Part shown: piece by piece, positions 27,872 through 35,443 of the stretch
Layout of the letters: each line of letters opens with the position of its first letter
Numbering within the stretch: position 1 is the first letter of the stretch
Assembly: GCA_001769385.1 (NCBI GenBank)
Contig: MEPB01000018.1
Coordinates: 30,134-94,133, forward strand
DNA: 64,000 nucleotides
Direction of reading: 5' to 3'
From: Bacteroidetes bacterium RIFCSPLOWO2_12_FULL_35_15
GTDB taxonomy: Bacteria > Bacteroidota > Bacteroidia > 2-12-FULL-35-15
Translations under genes and position numbers: made by a program
Notes under the pieces: generated by a model
The model's input: only the letters and a program-made list of their open reading frames with translations
What the model was told of the DNA's origin: nothing
Databases searched by the model: none

Positions 27872-28185
27872 ATAAATTTTCGTTGATACGAATTTTACGA
27901 ATTTTTTCAGAAGAATTTCCCCTTGAAAAGGTGATTATATATACAAATTTACACAAAAAAATAATCATATTGATCTTCGTCAATCTATAAAATGCTATAA
28001 ATCATTTTATAAGATATTTAATCGTGGTATTTTTAAAATACAATTTTGTTTTGAGGCATAATTTAATGTAAATTATTATTTAATTGTTAGTTTTTATAAG
28101 AAATATTTTTCACAAAATCAAGTTTTGTCTATATTTTTAATATCATTTTTATTAACATTGCCTAATAATTTACACAAAATAAAGC
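27872..28185. other. AT-rich gene-free stretch upstream of the HTH cassette
   Basis: Extremely AT-rich intergenic DNA with poly-T and poly-A runs and no open frame of note. It probably holds the promoter of the three-gene cassette and marks a composition break from the condensin-like genes. Confidence 0.5.
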
Positions 28186-28731
28186 ATGAGTGATAAAAAA
28201 AACAAGGAAATTTCATGTATTCCTGTTAAGCAATTGCTTAATTTTGTTCAAAAAGAATGCAATAAATACGATATTTCTGCTATTTATAATGCTATTTTGG
28301 CTATATATGGTAACGATAAACGCAGATTAATATCGCTAAATTTTTATATAGATTCAGAAAACAAAAAAGACATAATAAAATTTATTAGTCAAAAAGGAAA
28401 AGAATCTGCTATAAAAAAAAGAATGCAAATGGCAATACATTCTATTCTGACCAAAAAAAGAAATAATGATTTATATGAAATTGAATATACTGTCAACCAT
28501 AATGGATATACCTGTTATGTTGGAGCATTAAAATTTCATGCCCAGGAAAATACAAGAATAATAAGTAGAGAATATAATGAAGATTCTTGTACTTCAATTG
28601 TAAAAGTTGAAGGATATAAAAAGAAAGTAGAAAAAAACACAGGAAAATATAAAAATAGACTTGAAGCTGCATCAAGGATCCAGTATTATTTAATAGATGA
28701 AATATCTAAAAATAAAATATTCTTTAAATGA
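28186..28731 (+). CDS. Unknown protein, first gene of an AT-rich three-gene cassette
   Basis: A 181-residue, Lys-rich, basic protein without signal peptide or membrane helix. I do not recognise the family. Visible segments are VKQLLNFVQKECNKYDISAIYNAILAIYGN (split here as two helices) and a strand-rich middle (YEIEYTVNHNGYTCYVGALKF), ending in a helical RLEAASRIQYYLIDEI. It overlaps the next gene by 4 bp (ATGA), so the two are translationally coupled. Codon use is much more AT-biased than in neighbours, suggesting acquisition. Confidence 0.55.
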   Translation: MSDKKNKEISCIPVKQLLNFVQKECNKYDISAIYNAILAIYGNDKRRLISLNFYIDSENKKDIIKFISQKGKESAIKKRMQMAIHSILTKKRNNDLYEIEYTVNHNGYTCYVGALKFHAQENTRIISREYNEDSCTSIVKVEGYKKKVEKNTGKYKNRLEAASRIQYYLIDEISKNKIFFK

Positions 28732-29144
28732 AAAAAGTAATAAAACATAAGAAAGATATTATACAAAAATCATTAATGTATAATAATCGAAATGAAGAGA
28801 TTGAGATGCTATCTCATATGGTTAATTCCGACTATGTAGACGCTATAAGGAACGCTTTATTTTCAAGAAATATATCTCCTTCCAGCTTAGCTGATGATAT
28901 TGGTGTTTCAAGAAGTTATGTATCACAAATATTTAATGGAAGTAGACATATAAATATTTCTTTTATAACAAGAATTAGAAGAGAATATGCTATACCATTG
29001 GAACTTATAGATACATCAAGACATTTTAATAATATTACATTTTTTGTATTTGTAATAAATGTTGTAGATAATAATGATTTGTATTCAGAAACAATTAATA
29101 TATCTAACGAACCAAATATAGTAAAACTTGTAATTAGTAAATAA
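28728..29144 (+). CDS. XRE-type helix-turn-helix protein
   Basis: A 138-residue protein with a central Cro/C1-type HTH (about 38-88): AIRNALFSRNISPSSLADDIGVSRSYVS, then QIFNGSRHINISFITRI. The C-terminal ~45 residues are strand-rich and hydrophobic (NNITFFVFVINVV), which could be a dimerisation or partner-binding part. It starts within the stop of the preceding gene and ends 1 bp before the next start, so the three genes form a tight cassette. It likely regulates the cassette, antitoxin- or phage-repressor-like, but no toxin fold is obvious in the neighbours. Confidence 0.7.
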   Translation: MKKVIKHKKDIIQKSLMYNNRNEEIEMLSHMVNSDYVDAIRNALFSRNISPSSLADDIGVSRSYVSQIFNGSRHINISFITRIRREYAIPLELIDTSRHFNNITFFVFVINVVDNNDLYSETINISNEPNIVKLVISK

Positions 29145-29145
29145 A

Positions 29146-29535
29146 ATGATACAAATTAAAAATATTTTATCTTCTAAATCAATTATTGTTGATCAAAATG
29201 GACAACTTTCAATAAACCAAATTGTTGATGATATTGCTTGTCAATCCGTCCCGACCAGATTGACTGAATTATGTTTTATATTGTTTTTTGAAAGAGATAT
29301 GAAGGATTCAAACACATTGAATGGTGTTGAAATTACATTATATTTAAATGAAACTATAATCAGTAAAAATATATTGAATATAGATTTTAAAGGAAGGAAA
29401 CACAATAGAACAATTGCAGAGTTATCTAATTTAAGTATTACTGCATTAGGAGAATTAAAAATAGTTGCAAGATTAGAAAACGTAAAAATAGGAGAACATA
29501 AAATTGATATTTTAAAAGCAGATATCAATAGTTAA
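29146..29535 (+). CDS. Small beta-rich protein, possibly DUF6941-like
   Basis: A 129-residue protein that starts 1 bp after the HTH gene. The N-terminal line IIVDQNGQLSINQIVDDI resembles the start of DUF6941-type proteins (beta-sandwich, often beside phage or defence genes), and the rest alternates strands (LCFILFFERDM, VEITLYLNETII, LKIVARLENVKIG). There is no signal peptide and no catalytic motif. The match is by memory of a pattern only. The role in the cassette is unknown. Confidence 0.5.
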   Translation: MIQIKNILSSKSIIVDQNGQLSINQIVDDIACQSVPTRLTELCFILFFERDMKDSNTLNGVEITLYLNETIISKNILNIDFKGRKHNRTIAELSNLSITALGELKIVARLENVKIGEHKIDILKADINS

Positions 29536-29579
29536 TTCAATATCCTATTTATTTAACTTAAATCCAATGAAGGCATTAT

Positions 29580-29733
29580 TTCACCTGCATTTTTTATGTT
29601 TTTTTAATTAGAAAACAATTATTCCAAAACTATTTTACCTTCCAAATAAATAAACCTTCACCTGCATTTTTTATGTTTTTTAATTAGAAAACAATTATTC
29701 CAAATGTATTTTATTTTCCAAATAAATAAATCT
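29580..29733. repeat. 77-bp tandem duplication overlapping the end of the next gene
   Basis: Two head-to-tail copies of about 77 bp begin at 29580 and 29657 (TTCACCTGCATTTTTTATGT in both). The second copy includes the stop and last codons of the minus-strand gene at 29711-30325. The first copy preserves a degenerate version of the same gene end, so the duplication happened across the gene's 3' boundary. Confidence 0.85.
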
Positions 29734-30325
29734 GGTAACCTAGTCTAATTTGCCCTATTCCGTTAATGGTTGCACCTATTGCTACCACCTTTACCGGCAA
29801 ACCGGAGAGATAAGCAATAGGAATAATAAGTGTACCAACTATTAGACATAAAGCAGCCCGGTTGGAGAATACTTTTGATCGAATAATGGATATTCCAAAC
29901 AACACATTTCCTGAAACCCAGGTCAAAACACATGCAATTCCAATGGCAATATGACTGTTGGTAAAAATTCTTTTGAAAAGCTGTGGAAATTCACTTGCTA
30001 TTACCGGGACAAATGTTACATCACTACTGAAGATAGATGATCTGAAACCTGTTCTGATCAATAATATTATAAAAGAAAAAATACCAATTTTTCCTGCTTT
30101 TGATGCATGAACAATATAAATGCCCACCCAGGCAGGCAATGCAATAATGAATACAATCCATAATAAAGCATGTGCAGGAACCCAAAGAGGATCTGTCCCA
30201 TAAGTTGCATCTTCTCCTGAAGGATGTAAGAAGAATCCTGCAATCATTAGAATTGCACTAATTATACTAATTACACCGGCAATGCGAAAAAAAATGTTGG
30301 GAATGGGATTGGTTTCCATATTCAA
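29711..30325 (-). CDS. Integral membrane protein of unknown function
   Basis: A 204-residue polytopic protein with about six hydrophobic helices (IAGVISIISAILMIAGFF, ALLWIVFIIALPAWVGIYIV, GIFSFIILLI, IGIACVLTWVSGNVLFGISII, ALCLIVGTLIIPIAYL). Its start overlaps the stop of the upstream gene by 4 bp, so the two are co-translated. The pattern resembles small DUF4386-like membrane proteins, but I cannot name it. It is expected in the inner membrane beside the exported Met/His-rich protein. Confidence 0.7.
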   Translation of the reverse strand: MNMETNPIPNIFFRIAGVISIISAILMIAGFFLHPSGEDATYGTDPLWVPAHALLWIVFIIALPAWVGIYIVHASKAGKIGIFSFIILLIRTGFRSSIFSSDVTFVPVIASEFPQLFKRIFTNSHIAIGIACVLTWVSGNVLFGISIIRSKVFSNRAALCLIVGTLIIPIAYLSGLPVKVVAIGATINGIGQIRLGYQIYLFGK

Positions 30326-31725
30326 TTACTTTTATATTTTCTGTGATGGCCAACTGCTGAAGGGGCAATTCTTAAATAAATTTCTGCCGAGAATGGATTA
30401 TTGCCGTAAAAGGTTTTTAAATTAGTATCAGGAAAATTTATTGTCCCCTGAATACCCAATGATAAATCTGTTTTGAATCGGGTAAATAAAATTTTATTGA
30501 ATCCTAAGGTAAATGCCTGGATGTTAAATGTCGGATTACTTGTCAATTGGAGCAAATTCAGTTCCTCACCATCTTTCTGAATAAACTCGTAACGTGCATA
30601 AATGGTTAGTGGAGCAAGTTTTAAATTGCTTTCAAGTAAAATTGAGGTAAGTCTTTTTCCTTTGGGAACATGGTTTTGTCCGAATACTAAACAAGAAGCT
30701 ATAAATTCATCACGCTTCAAAAGTTTTGTGTGAATTATGGATGCAGTCGACCGGATAACACTTTCATTAGGATTGAGCACTTCCGGACTTTTAATGAATC
30801 CTTGTGAAAACTGTAATGAAAAACTACTGTTTGGGTTGGCACTGATACGATACGAATAACTATCAAATGTTGGCTTGTCAAAGTTGTAACGGTTTTCATC
30901 GGGTTCCCTGCCGGTAAAAATGCTTCCTTCTGCTTTCATTTTTTTATAGCGGAAACCGATTGTCCCAACTCCAAAAGTAATATGCGTAGCATCCTGCCAA
31001 TGATGCCCAAGAGGCGCATCCGGATTATTTATTGCAGATAAACGATGCATAAAAACACCCGATCCAAGTGCCGGTTCTCCCGGATAACCGAAATATACAT
31101 TGATGTCACTGTTTTTTGTGAAGCTGTGAGTATAATTAATAGCAAGTTCTGTAAACAAGTCGTGAGGATGCTGTTTGTCCACTAATGGAATGTTATTATA
31201 TGTTTCGCCTGACTGGAATAGGAGTGGATACCCACTTCCGCTCTCTGTAATTTGTTCCAATGAAAACATGGAGAGAAAAGAAAATACATTTTTGTGCTGT
31301 TTATGTGAGAATACGATCATAAACCAATTAGGAGCATCAAATTTTTCTCCACCCCGTTTGCTTTGTTTTGTTATATCTTGTGAAGTATAACGAAGAAAGA
31401 TATTTCCATGAAATATCAGTGATGTCATTTTAGAAGAATCCTTCCCTAATATTTTCAGATACATCATCATCGGAGATTGATCCGGCTGCCAGCTTGTTCC
31501 GCTTCCATCACGGTTCATCGGCAGGTGATTAGAAAAAACAGAAGTCATGTTCATACTATCCATGCTCATTTTCATTGTATCTTTCATTTGCATATGATGC
31601 GTATCATGCTGTGCAAAAACAATTGATGCCTGAAGAAAAAATGAAAAAAGAAGCAATGGTATTTTATTTTTCTTTTTTGAAAAAAAAATAAAGGAGATTA
31701 GTATAAATAATAGTTCCCGAGCCAT
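30322..31725 (-). CDS. Outer-membrane barrel-like protein with Met/His-rich N-terminus
   Basis: A 467-residue exported protein. A hydrophobic leader (about 20-38, ending IVFAQ) is followed by a Met/His-rich stretch (HDTHHMQMKDTMKMSMDSMN) that looks like a copper or other soft-metal site. The rest alternates short amphipathic strands ending in a barrel-like C-terminus. The extra N-terminal segment MARELLFILISFIFFS before the normal signal suggests the true start could be later or use a rare codon. Metal handling is an inference from composition only; the family is otherwise unknown to me. Confidence 0.65.
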   Translation of the reverse strand: MARELLFILISFIFFSKKKNKIPLLLFSFFLQASIVFAQHDTHHMQMKDTMKMSMDSMNMTSVFSNHLPMNRDGSGTSWQPDQSPMMMYLKILGKDSSKMTSLIFHGNIFLRYTSQDITKQSKRGGEKFDAPNWFMIVFSHKQHKNVFSFLSMFSLEQITESGSGYPLLFQSGETYNNIPLVDKQHPHDLFTELAINYTHSFTKNSDINVYFGYPGEPALGSGVFMHRLSAINNPDAPLGHHWQDATHITFGVGTIGFRYKKMKAEGSIFTGREPDENRYNFDKPTFDSYSYRISANPNSSFSLQFSQGFIKSPEVLNPNESVIRSTASIIHTKLLKRDEFIASCLVFGQNHVPKGKRLTSILLESNLKLAPLTIYARYEFIQKDGEELNLLQLTSNPTFNIQAFTLGFNKILFTRFKTDLSLGIQGTINFPDTNLKTFYGNNPFSAEIYLRIAPSAVGHHRKYKSN

Positions 31726-31769
31726 GGTTCCTTTGCTGTTTATACATGTGAAATTTTTTTAGATACTTT

Positions 31770-31875
31770 ATACCAAGTATATTTATAAAATGGCCCAATG
31801 TGTGAAGTCCGTCAGAGTTTTTCGAAGACTGTGCGCAGGAATTTGTCGGACCAGAATATATTTGTAATTGGGATT
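31770..31875. repeat. Inverted copy of the dispersed repeat at 16620-16735
   Basis: This ~104-bp stretch is the reverse complement of the left sub-element at 16620-16735 with about eight mismatches, including the shared core ACTCTGACGGACTTCACACA read on the minus strand. The rest of the 31726-31969 gap has no gene. Confidence 0.8.
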
Positions 31876-31969
31876 ATGTTTGGGTTGCTGCTATTTCATA
31901 TACAACCCTAAACAGATTCAATATTTCTTTTTGCAGGAGATATTGAATTATGAACTGCATTGATTTGAA

Positions 31970-32170
31970 TTATTTTTTTGTTCTTTTAAGCATTTGCTTT
32001 TTAACCGGAGGCACTTTATCTCCTTCTTTCCTTGCTTCCGAAAGTCCTATTGCAATAGCTTGTTTACGACTGGTCACTTTTTTTCCTGAACCGGATTTAA
32101 GTTCACCCTCTTTCAGCTCATGCAGCATCTTTTCAACTTTTTGTTGCGCTTTTTTATCATATTTTGCCAT
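31970..32170 (-). CDS. DUF6496 small basic protein
   Basis: A 66-residue Lys-rich protein with the DUF6496 line VEKMLHELKEGELKSGSG, then KKVTSRKQAIAIGLSEARK and a basic tail VPPVKKQMLKRTKK. Such proteins are common beside stress genes in Bacteroidetes and other bacteria; the function is unknown. DNA association is plausible from charge. It fits the surrounding run of small stress-type genes (CsbD, Hsp20, BON). Confidence 0.8.
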   Translation of the reverse strand: MAKYDKKAQQKVEKMLHELKEGELKSGSGKKVTSRKQAIAIGLSEARKEGDKVPPVKKQMLKRTKK

Positions 32171-32315
32171 AATTAAAGTTTTTTATTCCAAATGAAAAAT
32201 CATTTTTGAACGTTAAATTTATTCTTTAGAAAATTAAAAAAAATCCTTAAATCCGGCATTTAGCCGGATTCAAGCGAATAATCAAATCATCTGGTTTTAT
32301 AATTAAAAATATGTT

Positions 32316-32750
32316 TTATTCCTGAACATTATCTTTGAATAAATCTTTTAAAGATTGACCAAGTTCATCCATATCATGATTAAATTCTTTTTTGAAGGAT
32401 TCCCATTTTTCTTTTCCTTCATCCTTGTAATTTGCCATGATTTTTTTTTTCATTTCTTTGTTCTTCTTTTCTAAATTATCAATCTTGCTTTCATAAGCAG
32501 CAAGTTTTTCTTTTTTAACCTTATCTTTTTTTGCTTTTAATTCAGCAATTTTCTTTTCATTGTCAGTAATCTTTTTTTCCTGTTCGGCCCGGTATGCTTT
32601 ATATTCATCAGCTTGTGTTTTATTCTTTGAATCTTGCAGAGGAAATAAGATTTCTTTCTCATTCTTAATCCTTTTTTGAGATATCGTATTCGCTGAAATT
32701 AAATTAGTTCCAATCAGAACTCCTGTCAAAATCATTATTAAAATTTTCAT
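32316..32750 (-). CDS. Exported coiled-coil protein, paralogue of the gene at 32836
   Basis: A 144-residue protein with a signal peptide (about 1-20, ending ISAN), a long Lys/Glu coiled coil (about 45-115) and a C-terminal signature KWESFKKEFNHDMDELG ending in LKDLFKDNVQE. The same C-terminal signature closes the next gene upstream, with about 50 identical bases in a row, so the two arose by recent duplication. The paralogue is a lipoprotein while this one has an ordinary signal peptide. It may bind the envelope or peptidoglycan; function unknown. Confidence 0.7.
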   Translation of the reverse strand: MKILIMILTGVLIGTNLISANTISQKRIKNEKEILFPLQDSKNKTQADEYKAYRAEQEKKITDNEKKIAELKAKKDKVKKEKLAAYESKIDNLEKKNKEMKKKIMANYKDEGKEKWESFKKEFNHDMDELGQSLKDLFKDNVQE

Positions 32751-32835
32751 AGATTATTTTTTTTAGTTTAATTATTGTTTTAACTACTTTTTTTTTGATT
32801 GTTGCGAATAATTCACAATTGATTATGCGTTTAAT

Positions 32836-33279
32836 TTATTCTTTCACGTTATCTTTAAAAAGATCTTTTAATGCAACCCCGAGTTCATCCATATCATGAT
32901 TAAATTCTTTTTTGAAGGATTCCCATTTTTCATTCCCATCATATGTATATTCGTTTAGTCTGGCTCTCAAATCATTATTATTTTGTTCCAACTCAGTTAT
33001 TTTTTCATCATAAATTTCCCTGTTCTCTTTTTTTACCTTTAATCTCTTTTCTTTTAATTCATTGATTTTATTTTCGTTCTCAAGTATTTTATTTTCAATT
33101 TCCAATTTAAAAATTTCATATTCGGTATTGAACTTTTCCTGAGCTTTTGTCAAGTCCTGTTGAGCATCTTCCACTTTTTCCTGAGCATTTTCGACTTTTT
33201 TCTCAGAAGTTTGACAGGATATTATGCTAAATGCCAAAAGAAATCCAAGCAATGCGTACGTAATAGATTTTGTTTTCAT
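32836..33279 (-). CDS. Coiled-coil lipoprotein, paralogue of the gene at 32316
   Basis: A 147-residue lipoprotein (lipobox SIISC, Cys22) with a continuous heptad-like coiled coil (VENAQEKVEDAQQDLTKAQ, then repeated K/E/N helices, about 25-115). The C-terminal signature KWESFKKEFNHDMDELG...LKDLFKDNVKE is shared with 32316-32750. The arrangement (lipid anchor plus helix plus conserved tail) recalls Lpp/YgiM-type envelope spacers, but this is a guess. It lies in a run of small minus-strand genes that look stress-related. Confidence 0.7.
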   Translation of the reverse strand: MKTKSITYALLGFLLAFSIISCQTSEKKVENAQEKVEDAQQDLTKAQEKFNTEYEIFKLEIENKILENENKINELKEKRLKVKKENREIYDEKITELEQNNNDLRARLNEYTYDGNEKWESFKKEFNHDMDELGVALKDLFKDNVKE

Positions 33280-33419
33280 TTTTTTTGTTTAGTATTATTT
33301 TTTTACCTGATTTTTGAAAAAAAAAGGGAATTACTACTTGTTAGTAATAAATCCCCCCTTTTATAGAAGATCATACAGATCAAATGATCTTCAAAAAAGA
33401 ATAAGCAAAACACAATTAA

Positions 33420-33713
33420 TTATTCACTTTCTTTAACACCAGTTGGCATTGCCTCTTTTTTTTCTTTAAGTCCACTTTCAGTTTTGCTGCTTTCAGAAGG
33501 TTTTACTGCTTCTTTTTGACTGCCTTGCAATTCATCAATAATATCGCTGATTTCTTCCTCAGTTTTTCCAAGTTTTTTTGAAAGTCCTGATAATAATTCA
33601 GCTTCTTTACCCGCTGTATAAACCAATTCAGCATCAGTTAAAATTGGGTATTTTTGTTTTAATTTTCCTTTAAGCTCATTCCAGTTTGCGATTTTAAGAG
33701 TTGTTGTTTCCAT
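33420..33713 (-). CDS. CsbD-like general stress protein
   Basis: A 97-residue protein with the CsbD pattern: N-terminal NWNELKGKLKQKYPILTD, then GLSKKLGKTEEEISDIID. A charged tail (QGSQKEAVKPSESSKTESG) follows. CsbD proteins accumulate under general stress; the molecular role is unknown. It is a paralogue of the gene at 33815-34255, sharing the WNE(L/T)K and KLGKTEEE(I/V)xDIIDELQ motifs. Confidence 0.8.
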   Translation of the reverse strand: METTTLKIANWNELKGKLKQKYPILTDAELVYTAGKEAELLSGLSKKLGKTEEEISDIIDELQGSQKEAVKPSESSKTESGLKEKKEAMPTGVKESE

Positions 33714-33814
33714 TTTTTTTGTTTTTTTAGGTTAAATTAATTATTGATTTTAGGTAAGCCTTAAAAATCACAACGTTGCAATTAATAAGGTTTGAGTTTA
33801 ATTTTTTTAAAAAA

Positions 33815-34255
33815 TTATTTGCGCTTTTTTGAAAATTCTTTTGGTGAACTACCTTTTTGTTGCCCCGTAGGTTTACTCTTTTCAGATTGTTCGTCAATGA
33901 TTTGTGCTCTACCTTTTTGTTGCGCTGAAGGTTTACTCTTTTCAGATTGTTTGTCAATGATTTGTGCTCTACCTTTTTGTTGCGCTGAAGGTTTACTCTT
34001 TTCAGATTGTTCGTCAATGATTTGTGCTCTACCTTTTTGTTGCGCTGAAGGTTTACTCTTTTCAGATTGTAATTCGTCAATGATATCCATTACCTCTTCT
34101 TCCGTTTTACCAAGTCGTTCGGTAATACACGATACCAGATCATCTTCATTTCCTTTTGTAAACATCAGGTCCTCATCCGTTAATTTTGGATATTTTTTTT
34201 GAAGTTTAGCTTTAGTCTCATTCCAGTTTCCTTTGATTCTTAATTTTGTTTCCAT
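33815..34255 (-). CDS. CsbD-like protein with tandem-repeat tail
   Basis: A 146-residue protein. Residues 1-63 are a CsbD-like domain (NWNETKAKLQKKYPKLTDEDL ... LGKTEEEVMDIIDELQ). The rest is four near-copies of a 20-residue unit (SEKSKPSAQQKGRAQIIDEQ), the last one diverged, encoded by the 60-bp minisatellite at 33851-34080. The tail is disordered and basic. Repeat number probably varies between strains because the units are nearly identical in DNA. Confidence 0.8.
   Translation of the reverse strand: METKLRIKGNWNETKAKLQKKYPKLTDEDLMFTKGNEDDLVSCITERLGKTEEEVMDIIDELQSEKSKPSAQQKGRAQIIDEQSEKSKPSAQQKGRAQIIDKQSEKSKPSAQQKGRAQIIDEQSEKSKPTGQQKGSSPKEFSKKRK
33851..34080. repeat. 60-bp coding minisatellite, about four copies
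   Basis: The unit starting ACCTTTTTGTTGC recurs at 33851, 33911, 33971 and 34031, exactly 60 bp apart with only a few substitutions, and lies wholly inside the CsbD-like gene. Each unit is 20 codons, so expansion or contraction keeps the frame. Confidence 0.95.
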
Positions 34256-34592
34256 TTTTTAGTTTTTGGTTTTAATTATTGATTATCTATATTATTGGTC
34301 GTTGTCAAGGATAATTCATGCGCCTGAATGCTGGTTATAAAAAATGATGATGCCAATTGCAGCATAAAAATATTTTTTCATTTTGATTTTTTAAAGTGCA
34401 GTCAGTTTTAATATTTAGCAAAACTACCACGATATCGCACCAATAGAAATGCATTTGGTCACTTTCTATATTGATAAAAATCAAAATGGGTTTAACATTC
34501 TTGTAAGTGCAGTTGTTATTTCACTTTAATTTTGCTTGTAAAAAGATTTTTTTGTTACCCAAATCTCAATATTAGAAAAAATAATATTTGCT
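34256..34592. other. Gene-free stretch between two minus-strand genes
   Basis: AT-rich intergenic DNA. I see no open frame, RNA gene or clear repeat. It probably holds the promoter of the CsbD-like gene, but no confident promoter box was found. Confidence 0.4.
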
Positions 34593-35057
34593 TTATTTAC
34601 TCTCATTCTTTTCGGATCCTTCATGATGCCAATGATGGCATCCCCATCCAAAATGATGACCAAAAAGCCCTCCACAATGATGTTTTCCTCTCATTCCGCA
34701 AAAGCTGCACCTGCCCATTAACATGTTTTTCCAAGTGCATTTTTCTCCTGCCATTTCTTCGTTTTCTGTTGAAAAAAGAAGTTTGGATAAAACTTCTCCC
34801 TCCGGTGTTGTCGGGGTTTTTAACTGAAGTTTAACAACAGTATATGTTTCATTTTCTTTCGAAAATGTTTTCAGCACTTTTGCTGATTCAATCATAGATG
34901 CAGGTATTGTTACCCAATTTTCAAAATCACCTTTTCTGGCAAATAATACTTCAGAATCCTTGTCAGATTTTTTTACAATTCCTTTAATTGTAAAGGAGGG
35001 TTTTAAACTATTAGTTTTGAGTTGTTCGAAAAACTCTTTTGATGATAGTGCTGTCAT
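34593..35057 (-). CDS. Small protein with Cys/His-rich C-terminal tail
   Basis: A 154-residue protein. I start at 35057 (MTALSSKEFFEQLKTN); a Met 35 codons upstream adds a Phe/Lys/Asn-rich leader that looks non-coding. Residues about 1-105 are a strand-rich domain (FTIKGIVKKSDKDSEVLFARKG, VTIPASMIESAKVL). The last ~45 residues form a metal-binding-looking tail: CTWKNMLMGRCSFCGMRGKHH, then CGGLFGHHFGWGCHHWHHEG. It has no signal peptide. The tail could bind zinc, copper or a cluster. I do not recognise the family. Confidence 0.65.
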   Translation of the reverse strand: MTALSSKEFFEQLKTNSLKPSFTIKGIVKKSDKDSEVLFARKGDFENWVTIPASMIESAKVLKTFSKENETYTVVKLQLKTPTTPEGEVLSKLLFSTENEEMAGEKCTWKNMLMGRCSFCGMRGKHHCGGLFGHHFGWGCHHWHHEGSEKNESK

Positions 35058-35163
35058 AATTATTTTTTTTATGTTAGTACTCTTTTTATAATTCAGCAAA
35101 AATATAATCTTCAAATAAAAATTGAAATGTTCTTGCTCAATGGGTGTTGTGAGCTTTATCAAC

Positions 35164-35208
35164 CATCAAAAAAAATCCTGCCTTGAAAGGGCAGGATTTT
35201 TTTTGATG
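35164..35208. terminator. Strong hairpin terminator or palindrome
   Basis: A perfect 19-bp stem (35164-35182 with 35190-35208) contains A8/T8 runs and the core TCCTGCC/GGCAGGA, loop of 7 nt. It would terminate in either direction. The rest of the gap to 35443 has short fragments of a common TATCCTGAGCGAAG-type repeat and no gene. Confidence 0.85.
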
Positions 35209-35443
35209 ATACTTTTTTAACCTGGGTTCGATTACTAACCCCTCTAAAAAATCAACAACATAACTATTTATGAAATTATGTGTTCGTTGTTTTGTTATGC
35301 TGAATGCACAGAAGTATCTTTCCAGTAAGAAAAAATTTCGCAGGTTTATCCTGAGCGAAGCCCGAAGATTTCAAAATGGCATAGTCTTGTAAAGCAAGTG
35401 CCACTTCTATTTTTTAAATCAGGTATTAATCGAGCTCAGTTTT

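Noticed and set aside
27872..28185. Possible small gene in the AT-rich gap
   Set aside because: No frame with a plausible start and composition; homopolymer runs only.
33851..34080. CRISPR-like array
   Set aside because: Units are contiguous, with no unique spacers, and they encode a protein repeat in frame.
33727..34202. Repeat-containing open frames on both strands over the CsbD-like gene
   Set aside because: They are read-through of the 60-bp repeat in other frames. Only the CsbD frame has a recognisable domain.
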